Under the pieces are notes generated by a model that saw only the letters and a program-made list of their open reading frames with translations, made no database searches and had not been told where the DNA came from. This document shows positions 8,390 to 16,026 of a DNA stretch of 64,000 bases, piece by piece. Each line of letters starts with the position of its first letter. Position 1 is the stretch's first letter. Where the stretch lies: NCBI GenBank assembly GCA_965199095.1, contig CBDAQM010000001.1:106615-170614 (forward strand), written 5' to 3'. This DNA is from LMUY01 sp965199095. Lineage in GTDB: Bacteria; Pseudomonadota; Alphaproteobacteria; Acetobacterales; Acetobacteraceae. The position numbers were made by a program, and so were the translations under genes.

Positions 8390-9706
8390 TCACGCTTGGA
8401 CGTCGGCCATCGCCGGGGATCTCGGAACGAGACGACGGGAGACAAAGACCAGAAGCACGGCCCCGAGCGCCACCGAGGCGGCCACACCCATCAGGGCCAC
8501 GTCGAACCGCCCGGTGAGTTCGCGAACTAGACCGATCAAAGAGGGGCCGACGAACCCGCCCAAATTGCCGACCGATATGATCAACGCGAGGCCACCCGCC
8601 GCTGCTCGGCCCGACAATATGCTCATCGGCAGAGGCCAGATTGTACCTTGGAAGGCCATCAATCCCGTCACCGCCACGCAAAGCGACATGATCTCCAGCA
8701 GCGTTGAAGCAGATAATAGCGCGCACGCCACCAGTCCGACGCTGGCCACCACCAAGCCGCCAATCGGATAGGCCGCCCGGTGCTCGGACCGATCCGAAAG
8801 CCGCGCGCAGACGAGCACGGCAATGGCGCCGCAGAGATAGGGGATGGCAACGACGAAGCCGATTTGCGTCACGCCGAAACCGTAGCCGCGCAATATCTGC
8901 GGCATCCATAGGCTCAAGCCGAGCGAGCCGATGACCGACAGGAAATTCACTGTCACGAACATCAGTATGCGCCAATTGCTGAACACCGACAGCAAGGTCG
9001 TCGGGTGCTGCCGCTCAATGGCGGCGCGCTCGGAGGCGAGCTGCCCCGCAAGCCAGCCGCGCTCACCGGCGGTAAGCCACGTGACGTTTTCTGGTCCATC
9101 CACCAGCACGAACAGGCATGCCATGCCGAGCAACGCGGCCGGCAGACCCTCAGATAGCAGCAGCCATTGCCAGCCCGCCACCCCAGCAACACCATTGAGG
9201 CCAAGCAGCATGCTGGAGATGGGTGCACCAAGGATGCTGGCTACCGGCAGACCAACCATGAAGGCGCCCACTGCCCGTCCGCGATACTGCTCTGGGAACC
9301 AGAACGCCAAGTATAGGAATACCCCGGGCGAAAACCCGGCCTCGCACAGGCCGAGCAGGAAGCGCAGCACGGAGAAGCTTACGAACCCGCGCGCCAGTGC
9401 AGTCGCCGCCGAACACAGGCCCCAAGTGATCATGATCCGTGCAAGCCATCGGCGCGCGCCAAACCGCTGGAGCGCCAGGTTGCTCGGGATTTCGGCGATG
9501 AAAAACCCCAGGAAGAACGCACCGGCGCTGGCGCCGAACTGGGATGGCGACAGGCCGATGTCCTTTGTCATCGTCAATCCGGCGATGCCGACATTCACCC
9601 TGTCCAAATAGGCGACCACGTAGCAGCAGAAAAGGAACGGCATGATCTTCCAAAAGATCACCCGCATCGTCTGGTCCTGCGACGACATGAGGTCCGCCTG
9701 CTTCAT
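8390..9706 (-). CDS. MFS transporter, anion:cation symporter (ACS) type
   Basis: Inner-membrane major facilitator permease of about 438 aa with 12 predicted hydrophobic segments. MPFLFCCYVVAYLDRVNVG at the first helix, the loop-2 region QRFGARRWLAR and the LLGLCEAGFSPGVFLYL helix are typical of the ACS family that takes up tartrate, phthalate, galactarate and similar acids with protons. The ATG at 9706 overlaps the PrpF stop as ATGA (9703-9706), which fixes the start and marks it as the last gene of the LeuCD/lyase/PrpF operon. It is likely the uptake system for the acid degraded by that operon. Confidence 0.92.
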   Translation of the reverse strand: MKQADLMSSQDQTMRVIFWKIMPFLFCCYVVAYLDRVNVGIAGLTMTKDIGLSPSQFGASAGAFFLGFFIAEIPSNLALQRFGARRWLARIMITWGLCSAATALARGFVSFSVLRFLLGLCEAGFSPGVFLYLAFWFPEQYRGRAVGAFMVGLPVASILGAPISSMLLGLNGVAGVAGWQWLLLSEGLPAALLGMACLFVLVDGPENVTWLTAGERGWLAGQLASERAAIERQHPTTLLSVFSNWRILMFVTVNFLSVIGSLGLSLWMPQILRGYGFGVTQIGFVVAIPYLCGAIAVLVCARLSDRSEHRAAYPIGGLVVASVGLVACALLSASTLLEIMSLCVAVTGLMAFQGTIWPLPMSILSGRAAAGGLALIISVGNLGGFVGPSLIGLVRELTGRFDVALMGVAASVALGAVLLVFVSRRLVPRSPAMADVQA

Positions 9707-10890
9707 GCGGCGGACGCCAAACGCTTCCGCGGCACATACACAGTGCCGTCCATGATCCGCCGGGCCGTGCGGCTGAAACCCAGGGTGGCGAACCGCACGC
9801 CACCGGCGACATTCGCTGGCTCGGAAATCACGTTCACACGCATGACACCCATTGGATGACCGATGCGGAGCGTATCGGCCCGGGCGGCATCCGCGCCGAT
9901 GACCTGGTTCACCACGGAACCGGGTATCCTCGAAGCCGCCGCGGTGCACATCGAGCCGGTGCCGGCCATGCTCTCATGGCACTTGTTGTACCAGACGAAG
10001 CGAGCCCGCAGATCTGTGGTCGCCGGATCGACGGCGGCACCGCGCATGTTGAGGTATTGCTTCGGCGTGGAAACAATCACGAACAGCGGAAGGCTAGGCG
10101 TTTGCCGGTCCACGTCACGCCAATCGTCGGTGAACGCGATGCGCTCCGCCGCTTTGCCACGAATTTCGCGAATGCGCTCGATCAAAGCAGCGTCGCGAGC
10201 GAAATGGTCGGGCAACTCGCTGCCCTCCAGGCCGACATCCTCGGCGCGGACGAAGACGCAAGGATTGGCCACGTCGCAGATCGAGACCGTGACGCTGCGC
10301 CCGTCCTCCAAAGCCAGGAGGTCGGTGACGTGGCCGGTTGGCAGCATGTGCCCCGTCTTGGCGCCCACCGTGCCGGCATAGTCCATCCGTATTTCAGCTC
10401 CCGTGCCGGGAACGCCGTCGATGGCGAAATCACCCGTTACTTTCGCGCGGCCGCCTGCGACGGGAACGTGCGCGATCAGGATTTTCCCAGTATTTGTGTT
10501 GTGGATCCGTACGACCGTTGTCGGCGACGTGACGGGCACCAACCCAGCGTCGATCGCAAACGGCCCGACCCCGGAGGAGATGTTGCCGCAGTTCGAGGAG
10601 TACATGATGAGGTCGCGCTCAAGGCTCACCTGGGCAAAGGTATAGTCGACATCCGCGTCGGGCCGCTCCGAGCGCTTGATAATCGCCATCTTGGACGTAA
10701 TCAGCCGTGAGCCGCCGAGTCCGTCGATCTGCAGAATGTCAGGTGTGCCCATGATGGCTTTGAGCAAAGCGTCGCGCTCCGGCCCGGGGGACGGTATGTC
10801 CTCCTCGAACAAGTATACTCCCTTGCTCGTACCGCCGCGCAGGATGGTGCAGCGAATCCCGACTTGTTCCGGCTCGAGTATCTCGGTCAC
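9703..10890 (-). CDS. PrpF-family isomerase (methylitaconate/aconitate isomerase-like), copy 1
   Basis: Cofactor-free isomerase of the PrpF/Mii/GalD family (diaminopimelate-epimerase fold), moving a double bond in unsaturated di- or tricarboxylates. Visible are IRCTILRGGTSKGVYL, DGLGGSRLITSKMAII (active-site Lys region), YSSNCGNISSGVGPFAID (active-site Cys of the first half) and SMAGTGSMCTAAA (Cys of the second half). GTG at 10890 has GGGAGA upstream and is preferred to the long frame from 10983. It lies between the lyase gene and the MFS gene in one operon. A close paralog sits at 16027. Methylitaconate delta-isomerase activity is suggested by the neighbours, not proven. Confidence 0.88.
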   Translation of the reverse strand: MTEILEPEQVGIRCTILRGGTSKGVYLFEEDIPSPGPERDALLKAIMGTPDILQIDGLGGSRLITSKMAIIKRSERPDADVDYTFAQVSLERDLIMYSSNCGNISSGVGPFAIDAGLVPVTSPTTVVRIHNTNTGKILIAHVPVAGGRAKVTGDFAIDGVPGTGAEIRMDYAGTVGAKTGHMLPTGHVTDLLALEDGRSVTVSICDVANPCVFVRAEDVGLEGSELPDHFARDAALIERIREIRGKAAERIAFTDDWRDVDRQTPSLPLFVIVSTPKQYLNMRGAAVDPATTDLRARFVWYNKCHESMAGTGSMCTAAASRIPGSVVNQVIGADAARADTLRIGHPMGVMRVNVISEPANVAGGVRFATLGFSRTARRIMDGTVYVPRKRLASAA

Positions 10891-10919
10891 GGCGTTCTCC
10901 CGTTCTTGTGGCCCCGCGT

Positions 10920-11807
10920 TCAAGCAGCCTTGTCGGCCGATCCCACGGGAAGGTCGCGGAAACGTGTGCGCAGCGCGTCCCACTCGTCCGAGCCGAAGCG
11001 GCGGAAGCGGTCGGCTACCCGCATCTTGCCCGCGGAGGAAGGCGGCTGATGCGTCTCCTTCACGATGGCCAACGCCGCGTCATAGGCTTCCATCGCCGCA
11101 CCCAGCAACAGGCTCGGCATGATGGCCAGCCGGTAGCCCATGGCCTGTGCGTCCAGCAAGTTCACGTCCGGCGTCTTGCCCGCACGCACGACGTTCAGCA
11201 GGCAGGGTCCATGAACCCGGCGCGGGACTTCGGCCAACTCTTCTAAATTCGGGATAGCCTCCACGAACGCCATGTCCGCCCCGGCATCCAGCGCCGCGTT
11301 CGCCCGCCGCACCGCGTCTTCAAACCCCATTACCGCCCGGGCGTCGGTCCGAGCGATGATCAGGAAGTCGGCGTCCGTGCGGGCCGCAACTGCGGCACGC
11401 ACCTTGGCCACGTATTCATCAGGCGGAACCAGCTCCTTGCCGTCAAGATGGCCGCAGCGCTTAGGCGAAACCTGGTCCTCGATGTGAAGCCCAGCCACCC
11501 CGGCGCGGATATATTCTTGCACCGTCCGGGTGGTATTCATCTCGTTGCCATACCCAGTATCCGCGTCGGCAATCAGCGGGACGTTCACCGTACGCGTGAT
11601 CACGCGCGCCTTGTCCGCCATCTCCGTCAAGGTCAACAAGCCGAGATCGGGATAGCCGAGAGAAAGCGAAGTGCCCGCGCCGGTCATGTAAACGCAGGGA
11701 AAACCGGCCTGCTCGGCAAAGCGTGCGGTGATGCCATCGAACACCCCGGGCGCCACGACGATGTCCTCACCTGCCAGGATGCCTCGCAACTCACTGGTCC
11801 GACCCAT
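10920..11807 (-). CDS. Isocitrate lyase/PEP mutase-family C-C lyase (dimethylmalate/methylisocitrate lyase-like)
   Basis: TIM-barrel lyase of the ICL/PEPM superfamily (295 aa). It keeps VAPGVFDGITARFAEQAG, MTGAGTSLSLGYPD, the metal-site LIADADTGYGN, GLHIEDQVSPKRCGH with the catalytic Cys of true lyases (KRCGH, as in methylisocitrate and 2,3-dimethylmalate lyases), and IARTDARAVMGFEDA. The presence of KRCGH argues against a mutase or hydrolase role. ATG at 11807 is chosen because family homology begins there. It follows the LeuD-like gene by 64 bp and precedes PrpF. Expected reaction: retro-aldol cleavage of a malate derivative to pyruvate (or glyoxylate) plus a short acid. Confidence 0.9.
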   Translation of the reverse strand: MGRTSELRGILAGEDIVVAPGVFDGITARFAEQAGFPCVYMTGAGTSLSLGYPDLGLLTLTEMADKARVITRTVNVPLIADADTGYGNEMNTTRTVQEYIRAGVAGLHIEDQVSPKRCGHLDGKELVPPDEYVAKVRAAVAARTDADFLIIARTDARAVMGFEDAVRRANAALDAGADMAFVEAIPNLEELAEVPRRVHGPCLLNVVRAGKTPDVNLLDAQAMGYRLAIMPSLLLGAAMEAYDAALAIVKETHQPPSSAGKMRVADRFRRFGSDEWDALRTRFRDLPVGSADKAA

Positions 11808-11861
11808 TTCCAACCCCACTCTTTTCAGTTTCTCTCGATACGACCGGCTTGCTCGACCGTG

Positions 11862-11879
11862 CAAGCTGTTATTACAGCT
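11862..11879 (-). promoter_or_regulatory. Regulon box/palindrome overlapping the leuD-like stop
   Basis: AGCTGT-TATT-ACAGCT (11864-11879) is a perfect 6-4-6 palindrome. Read on the minus strand it gives AATAACAGCTTGCAC, matching the boxes upstream of the LeuC-like, amidohydrolase and MFS genes. It includes the TAA stop of the LeuD-like gene (11872-11874) and lies 55 bp before the lyase start, so it could give the lyase-PrpF-MFS part its own control. A role as a chance overlap cannot be excluded. Confidence 0.4.
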
Positions 11880-12495
11880 CCCACATCCACGCACGGGATG
11901 CCTGATCTGCAATCTGCCATGCGGTAATTTCAGCCGCGTGCTGCAAGGTCTCGCCGATCTCGTCCAACCCGAGCAGCAGTGCATTGCGCCGGCTGGCGTC
12001 AATATCGAACCGGACCACGTGGCCAGGCCCCGCCGATACGGTTTGCTGCTCCAGGTCTACCCGGAGTTCCGCCAGAGCGACGGCCTGTTCCGCCAGCGAG
12101 GCCACCTCTGTTGCGGGCAGTACGATCGGTAGCAGGCCATTTTGGAAGCAGTTCGCATAAAAGATGTCGCCGAAGCTCTCGGCGATCACGCATCGGACAC
12201 CAATGCCGGCAATCGCCCACACCGCACCCTCTCGGGACGACCCGCAGCCGAAATTAGGCCCGGCGATCAGAATGGGCGCATCGCGAAACTGCGGGTCGTT
12301 GAGCATGCAGTCAGGCAGCTTCGTCCCGTCTGCAGCGAAGCGAAGTGACTCGAACACCCATCGCCCGAGCAATGCGCGGCCCTGCGGGTGCATACGCACC
12401 TCGTTTAGCCGGTTGATACGGACGATCACGTCCGTATCAATATTGGGCTGCATCAGCGTCAGGGCGCGGCCGGATACCGCCAGGAACGGTTGCAC
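11872..12495 (-). CDS. leuD: LeuD-type aconitase-superfamily small subunit (dimethylmaleate hydratase-like)
   Basis: Swivel-domain subunit of a two-subunit hydro-lyase. Starting at GTG 12495, two bases after the LeuC-like stop codon, the product begins VQPFLAVSGRALTL, as LeuD proteins do, and is 207 aa long. It has QPNIDTDVIV, AGPNFGCGSSREGAVWA (substrate-binding Ser/Arg loop) and VIAESFGDIFYANCFQNGLLP. It pairs with the adjacent LeuC-like subunit. By sequence class it would be called 3-isopropylmalate dehydratase, but its operon contains no leucine gene and does contain PrpF, a KRCGH lyase and a transporter, which favours a catabolic hydratase such as dimethylmaleate hydratase. Confidence 0.88.
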   Translation of the reverse strand: MQPFLAVSGRALTLMQPNIDTDVIVRINRLNEVRMHPQGRALLGRWVFESLRFAADGTKLPDCMLNDPQFRDAPILIAGPNFGCGSSREGAVWAIAGIGVRCVIAESFGDIFYANCFQNGLLPIVLPATEVASLAEQAVALAELRVDLEQQTVSAGPGHVVRFDIDASRRNALLLGLDEIGETLQHAAEITAWQIADQASRAWMWEL

Positions 12496-12497
12496 GA

Positions 12498-13937
12498 CTA
12501 GAGCGTCCGCACGTCGGCGATGTGACCGCGAACCGCCGCCGCGACTGCCATCGCCGGGCTGGAGAGATGGGTCCGCGCGCCGGGCCCCTGGCGACCGACA
12601 AAGTTGCGATTGGACGTAGAGACGCACCGCGCACCCGCCGGCACCCGCTCGTCATTGGCCGCGACGCACAGGCTGCATCCAGCTTCCCGCCACCGGAACC
12701 CGGCGTCCTGAAACACCCGGTCCAAGCCTTCCGCCTCCGCTTGCCGCTTGACGTCCTCCGAACCTGGCACCACCCAAGCTGTCACGCCGGGCGCCACATG
12801 CCGGTTGCGCGCCAAGTCCGCCGCAATGCGCAGGTCCGAAATTCGGGCGTTGGTGCAGGATCCGATGAACACCCAATCGATCGGCGTGCCGAGGATCGGC
12901 CGGCCGGGTTCGAGGCCGACATAGTCCAAGGCAGCCCGCCAGGCCTTGCGCCGCGCCCGGTCGGTTTGGCCGTCCGGGTCGGGGATGACGCCGTCGATCC
13001 CGATCGAATGCTCCGGGCTGGTCCCCCAGGTCACCGTCGGGGCGATCCCGGCCGCATCGATCGTAAATTCCTGGTCGAACACAGCATCGTCATCGCTGTG
13101 GAGCGTGCGCCAATATGCGGTCGCCTGGTCCAGGGCAGCCCCCTTGGGCGCAAACCGTCGGCCCGCGACGTAGTCGATCGTCTTCTCGTCCGGCGCGACC
13201 ATGCCAATCTTGGCGCCGAGTTCAATCGACAGATTGCACACCGTCATGCGCCCTTCGATCCCCATCGCCCGAATTGCCGCACCGGCATATTCGACGGCAT
13301 GACCGGTGCCGGCCTTGGTGCCCAACTTGCAGATCGTGTGCAGGGCCAGGTCCTTCGGTGTCACGCCTTGGCCGAGCGCGCCGTCGTAGCGGATACGCAT
13401 CTGGCGCGGTTTGCGCTGGCGCAGCGTTTGCGTTGCAAGCACATGGACGATCTCGGATGTGCCGATGCCAAACGCCAGTGCACCCAGACCGCCATGGGTG
13501 CAGGTATGGCTGTCACCGCAAACCAGCGTGGCGCCGGGCAGCGTAATGCCCTGTTCCGGCCCCATCACGTGCACGATGCCCTGGCCACGCTCGCCAAGAT
13601 CGAAGAACCGGATGCCCTCCTGCCCGGCAAGATGCCGCAGCGCCTTCCGCAACGCCGGCCCATCTCCCTCGGTCAGCGCTTTCCTTCCCGCCGCAGTCGA
13701 CACGGCGTGGTCCGGCGTGGCGAAGGTCAGGCTCGGATTGCGCACGTGCAGCCCGCGGCCCAGCAAATCCACCAGCGCGGACGTGCCGGACAGGTCATGC
13801 AGGAGTTGCCGGTCGATGTGGAGCAAGGACCAGCCATCCCCGACGTCGGCCGCCAGATGGCTGTCCCACAGCTTGCCGAAAAGCGAATTGGATCGCGGTG
13901 CGGTCAGTTCCTGCTCGCCCATACGCGTGTTGCCCAC
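12498..13937 (-). CDS. leuC: LeuC-type aconitase-superfamily large subunit (dimethylmaleate hydratase-like)
   Basis: Large [4Fe-4S] subunit of an isopropylmalate-dehydratase-type hydro-lyase (479 aa). It shows LVCGDSHTCTHGGLGALAFG, FIGSCTNARISDLR (first cluster Cys) and AGCSLCVAAN (the CxxC pair), then STSNRNFVGRQGPGARTH, the LeuC C-terminal signature. It is the first gene of the operon, with a promoter and regulon box just upstream. The sequence type alone says 3-isopropylmalate dehydratase; the neighbourhood says hydration of a methylated maleate/citraconate-type acid in a degradation pathway. A true biosynthetic leuCD would be expected elsewhere in the genome. Confidence 0.9.
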   Translation of the reverse strand: MGNTRMGEQELTAPRSNSLFGKLWDSHLAADVGDGWSLLHIDRQLLHDLSGTSALVDLLGRGLHVRNPSLTFATPDHAVSTAAGRKALTEGDGPALRKALRHLAGQEGIRFFDLGERGQGIVHVMGPEQGITLPGATLVCGDSHTCTHGGLGALAFGIGTSEIVHVLATQTLRQRKPRQMRIRYDGALGQGVTPKDLALHTICKLGTKAGTGHAVEYAGAAIRAMGIEGRMTVCNLSIELGAKIGMVAPDEKTIDYVAGRRFAPKGAALDQATAYWRTLHSDDDAVFDQEFTIDAAGIAPTVTWGTSPEHSIGIDGVIPDPDGQTDRARRKAWRAALDYVGLEPGRPILGTPIDWVFIGSCTNARISDLRIAADLARNRHVAPGVTAWVVPGSEDVKRQAEAEGLDRVFQDAGFRWREAGCSLCVAANDERVPAGARCVSTSNRNFVGRQGPGARTHLSSPAMAVAAAVRGHIADVRTL

Positions 13938-13983
13938 TTCCTTTAGACCATGCCTGAAGATAAGCCTCGGTTAGGCCTGCGGC

Positions 13984-14018
13984 AAGCTGTTATACCTGGC
14001 TGGCTGCCCCGGTGTCGA
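13984..14018 (-). promoter_or_regulatory. Promoter and regulon box of the leuC-like operon
   Basis: On the minus strand TCGACA (14013-14018) and TATAAC (13989-13994) are separated by 18 bp, a good -35/-10 pair about 52 bp before the LeuC-like ATG. The -10 runs into AGCTTGCC, the motif shared with three other transcription units in 7.5-14.3 kb. A repressor bound there would cover the -10 and start region. Confidence 0.55.
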
Positions 14019-14306
14019 CGCGAAGGGCTCGACACCTTACCTGGCTGCTGTGGCATTTGCTCAGAAATGGGCATCTGCCGCGAGACGCGCGGGCAATCGC
14101 AAGTGGCATTGTCCAGTGTGCTGGCAAAGCGGCCGGAATATTCAATGAGAAGCCTTCGCCTCAAAGCTGGGGATGAGGCTGGAGACTCGAGGCGCACCGG
14201 TCTTCCCCAATCATCATCGGACACGGCTGGTCAAGATATCGCGGCCTGGTTCGTCAACTGACTTCAGAAGTCGAGGCGTTCCGTCGACGCGGTTGGAAGC
14301 CACCTA

Positions 14307-14326
14307 GCCTATTATAATATCTTGCA
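14307..14326 (+). promoter_or_regulatory. Promoter -10 and regulon box before the second MFS gene
   Basis: TATAAT (14313-14318), a perfect -10, continues as ATCTTGCAA, matching the TATAAC-AGCTTGC box of the other units in the same orientation relative to the downstream gene. The MFS start is about 285 bp away, so a long leader would result. No convincing -35 at 16-18 bp spacing was found (TTGGAA lies 14 bp upstream). Confidence 0.4.
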
Positions 14327-14609
14327 ACCCGGTTGCGACAGGGGCATGCTCGCCAAAAATCTGGAGGCAGACGTGAAGTCAGGAATGTATGCGTCATCAT
14401 GGCGAGCGGGCCTCACTGTCCTGCTTTCGCGCGTGTTCGATAGCATCCGACCTGCTCGGAGCGCAGGCTGCGAACCAGCGCCATACGTCAAGGGCATTAG
14501 GCCCGCGGCGCGAAATCGCTTACGTGGGCTTTGGTGCGGTGAAGCATTCGCGAGTCACGGACGCACCATACCGGCCACCCTTGTCGCCACGATCGATTGA
14601 GGGAACATC

Positions 14610-16001
14610 ATGACAGTTATGCTCAAGACGGCGAGTAGCGGGCCACGTCTAGACAGGCTGCCAATGTCTTCTTGGCACTACTGGATTACAGCGCTGATCA
14701 CGGCGGGATTGTTCCTAGACACGTTCGAGCTGTATTCTGGTGGCGCGGTGCTCGCCAACCTTGTGCAAACGGGGTGGTCGAACAATACAACTAACGCAAC
14801 TTTCCTCTCCGTAACCTTTATTGGCCTTGTGATCGGCGCCTGGTTTGCGGGCATCCTCGGCGACAGGTTTGGTAGACGCTTCTCCTACCAGGCAAACTTG
14901 GCGTTGTTCGGCTGTGCCTCGATCGCGGGGGCGTTTGCGCCAAACATGACATCGCTGATCGTTCTGCGATTTTTCATGGGCCTGGGGCTCGGCGCGGAAA
15001 TCGTCGTCGGCTATGCCACCTTGGCCGAGTTCCTGCCAAAGCTCAATCGCGGCCGCGTGATGGCGGCGGTGGGCATGATCGTGAACATCTCGTTCTTTAC
15101 CTCTCTGGTGATCGCTTATTTTGTCATTCCAGCCTTTGGCTGGCGCGGGATGTTCCTGATCCCCGGGCTTGCCGCCTTGATCATATGGCTGGCACGCAAG
15201 ACGATGCCGGAATCACCGCGCTGGCTCGAGTCCAGAGGGCGTTTCAAAGAAGCGGACGTCTTACTTCAGCAAATCGAGGTAAAGATCGGAGCGCGCCAAA
15301 CGATTGCGCCATACGAGCCGGCGCCACCGCCGCCCGTGGAGCCGGTGTCCGCAACGGTTCTGTTCGCCCGAGGCGTCTGGCGTAACACGCTTGTCGGGAT
15401 GGCCATCAACATAACCGTCGGCTTCTCGCTCTATGGCTTTCTTCAATGGCTCCCGACAGTTTTCGTGCAGCGCGGGCTCACGCTCGGCTCTTCGCTGCAG
15501 ATTGCGATGATCATGGCGCTCGGGAAGACGTGCGGCGCGTTCATCAGCATGTTCCTTAACGATAGGTTCGGTCGCAAGCCCACCATTGTCATCTTTTCCA
15601 CCGCCGGCGCTGTGATGGGGGCGGCCATGATATTCACCACAGGCCTGACGTTCCTTTTGGTCGCGTTTGGGCTGGCAGTTGCACTCGGTTGCGCCAATAC
15701 GGTGGCTTTCGCCGTTTACGTACCAGAGTTGTTCGAGACGCGGTTTCGACTACGTGGCACCGGTTTGTGCAATGCGGTCGGACGCCTCGCGTCATCCGGC
15801 GTTCAATATCTGGTCGTTATACTCCTGGCATGGGGTGGCCTAGGCGCCATTACCGCAGCTCTGTCTGGCACCTTGCTGGTACAGGCCGCGGTCGTTTGGT
15901 GGCTTGGGATCGAGACGAAGAAAAAGACCCTTGATCACGACGGCGTCGTAGCGCGACTGCCCGACATCCGGCACTCCACCGGGATGCAGGTTGCGGAATA
16001 G
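14610..16001 (+). CDS. MFS transporter, metabolite:H+ symporter type
   Basis: Second major facilitator permease of the cluster (463 aa, 12 hydrophobic segments with a charged central loop about residues 205-245). RLPMSSWHYWITALITAGLF near the N-terminus, GDRFGRRFSYQANL in loop 2 and PESPRWLESRGRFKEA before the central loop place it with the sugar-porter/metabolite:H+ symporter group rather than the ACS group of the other permease. The start region resembles NiaP-like aromatic-acid/nicotinate transporters, a weak hint only. The ATG at 14610 follows GAGGGAACATC. It is followed after 25 bp by a PrpF gene, so the two are likely co-transcribed. Confidence 0.9.
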   Translation: MTVMLKTASSGPRLDRLPMSSWHYWITALITAGLFLDTFELYSGGAVLANLVQTGWSNNTTNATFLSVTFIGLVIGAWFAGILGDRFGRRFSYQANLALFGCASIAGAFAPNMTSLIVLRFFMGLGLGAEIVVGYATLAEFLPKLNRGRVMAAVGMIVNISFFTSLVIAYFVIPAFGWRGMFLIPGLAALIIWLARKTMPESPRWLESRGRFKEADVLLQQIEVKIGARQTIAPYEPAPPPPVEPVSATVLFARGVWRNTLVGMAINITVGFSLYGFLQWLPTVFVQRGLTLGSSLQIAMIMALGKTCGAFISMFLNDRFGRKPTIVIFSTAGAVMGAAMIFTTGLTFLLVAFGLAVALGCANTVAFAVYVPELFETRFRLRGTGLCNAVGRLASSGVQYLVVILLAWGGLGAITAALSGTLLVQAAVVWWLGIETKKKTLDHDGVVARLPDIRHSTGMQVAE

Positions 16002-16026
16002 AGCTGCGATGTAGCGGGAGGTTGCC

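Larger units (their letters stand above)
13938..14609. other. Divergent intergenic region without a supported gene
   Basis: This 672-bp gap separates the leuC-like operon from the second MFS-PrpF unit. It holds two regulon boxes (13984-13997 and 14307-14325). Open frames inside (for example 13950-14261 and 14322-14600) have no recognisable protein features and no good ribosome-binding sites, so I call no gene here. Confidence 0.5.

Noticed and set aside
11872..13937. LeuCD pair as ordinary leucine biosynthesis
   Set aside because: Sequence class fits, but the operon holds a lyase, PrpF and permease and no leuA/leuB; catabolic use is more likely. Not excluded outright.
13950..14600. Small plus-strand frames between the two dicarboxylate operons
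   Set aside because: No ribosome-binding site or recognisable feature; one overlaps the proposed promoter box.
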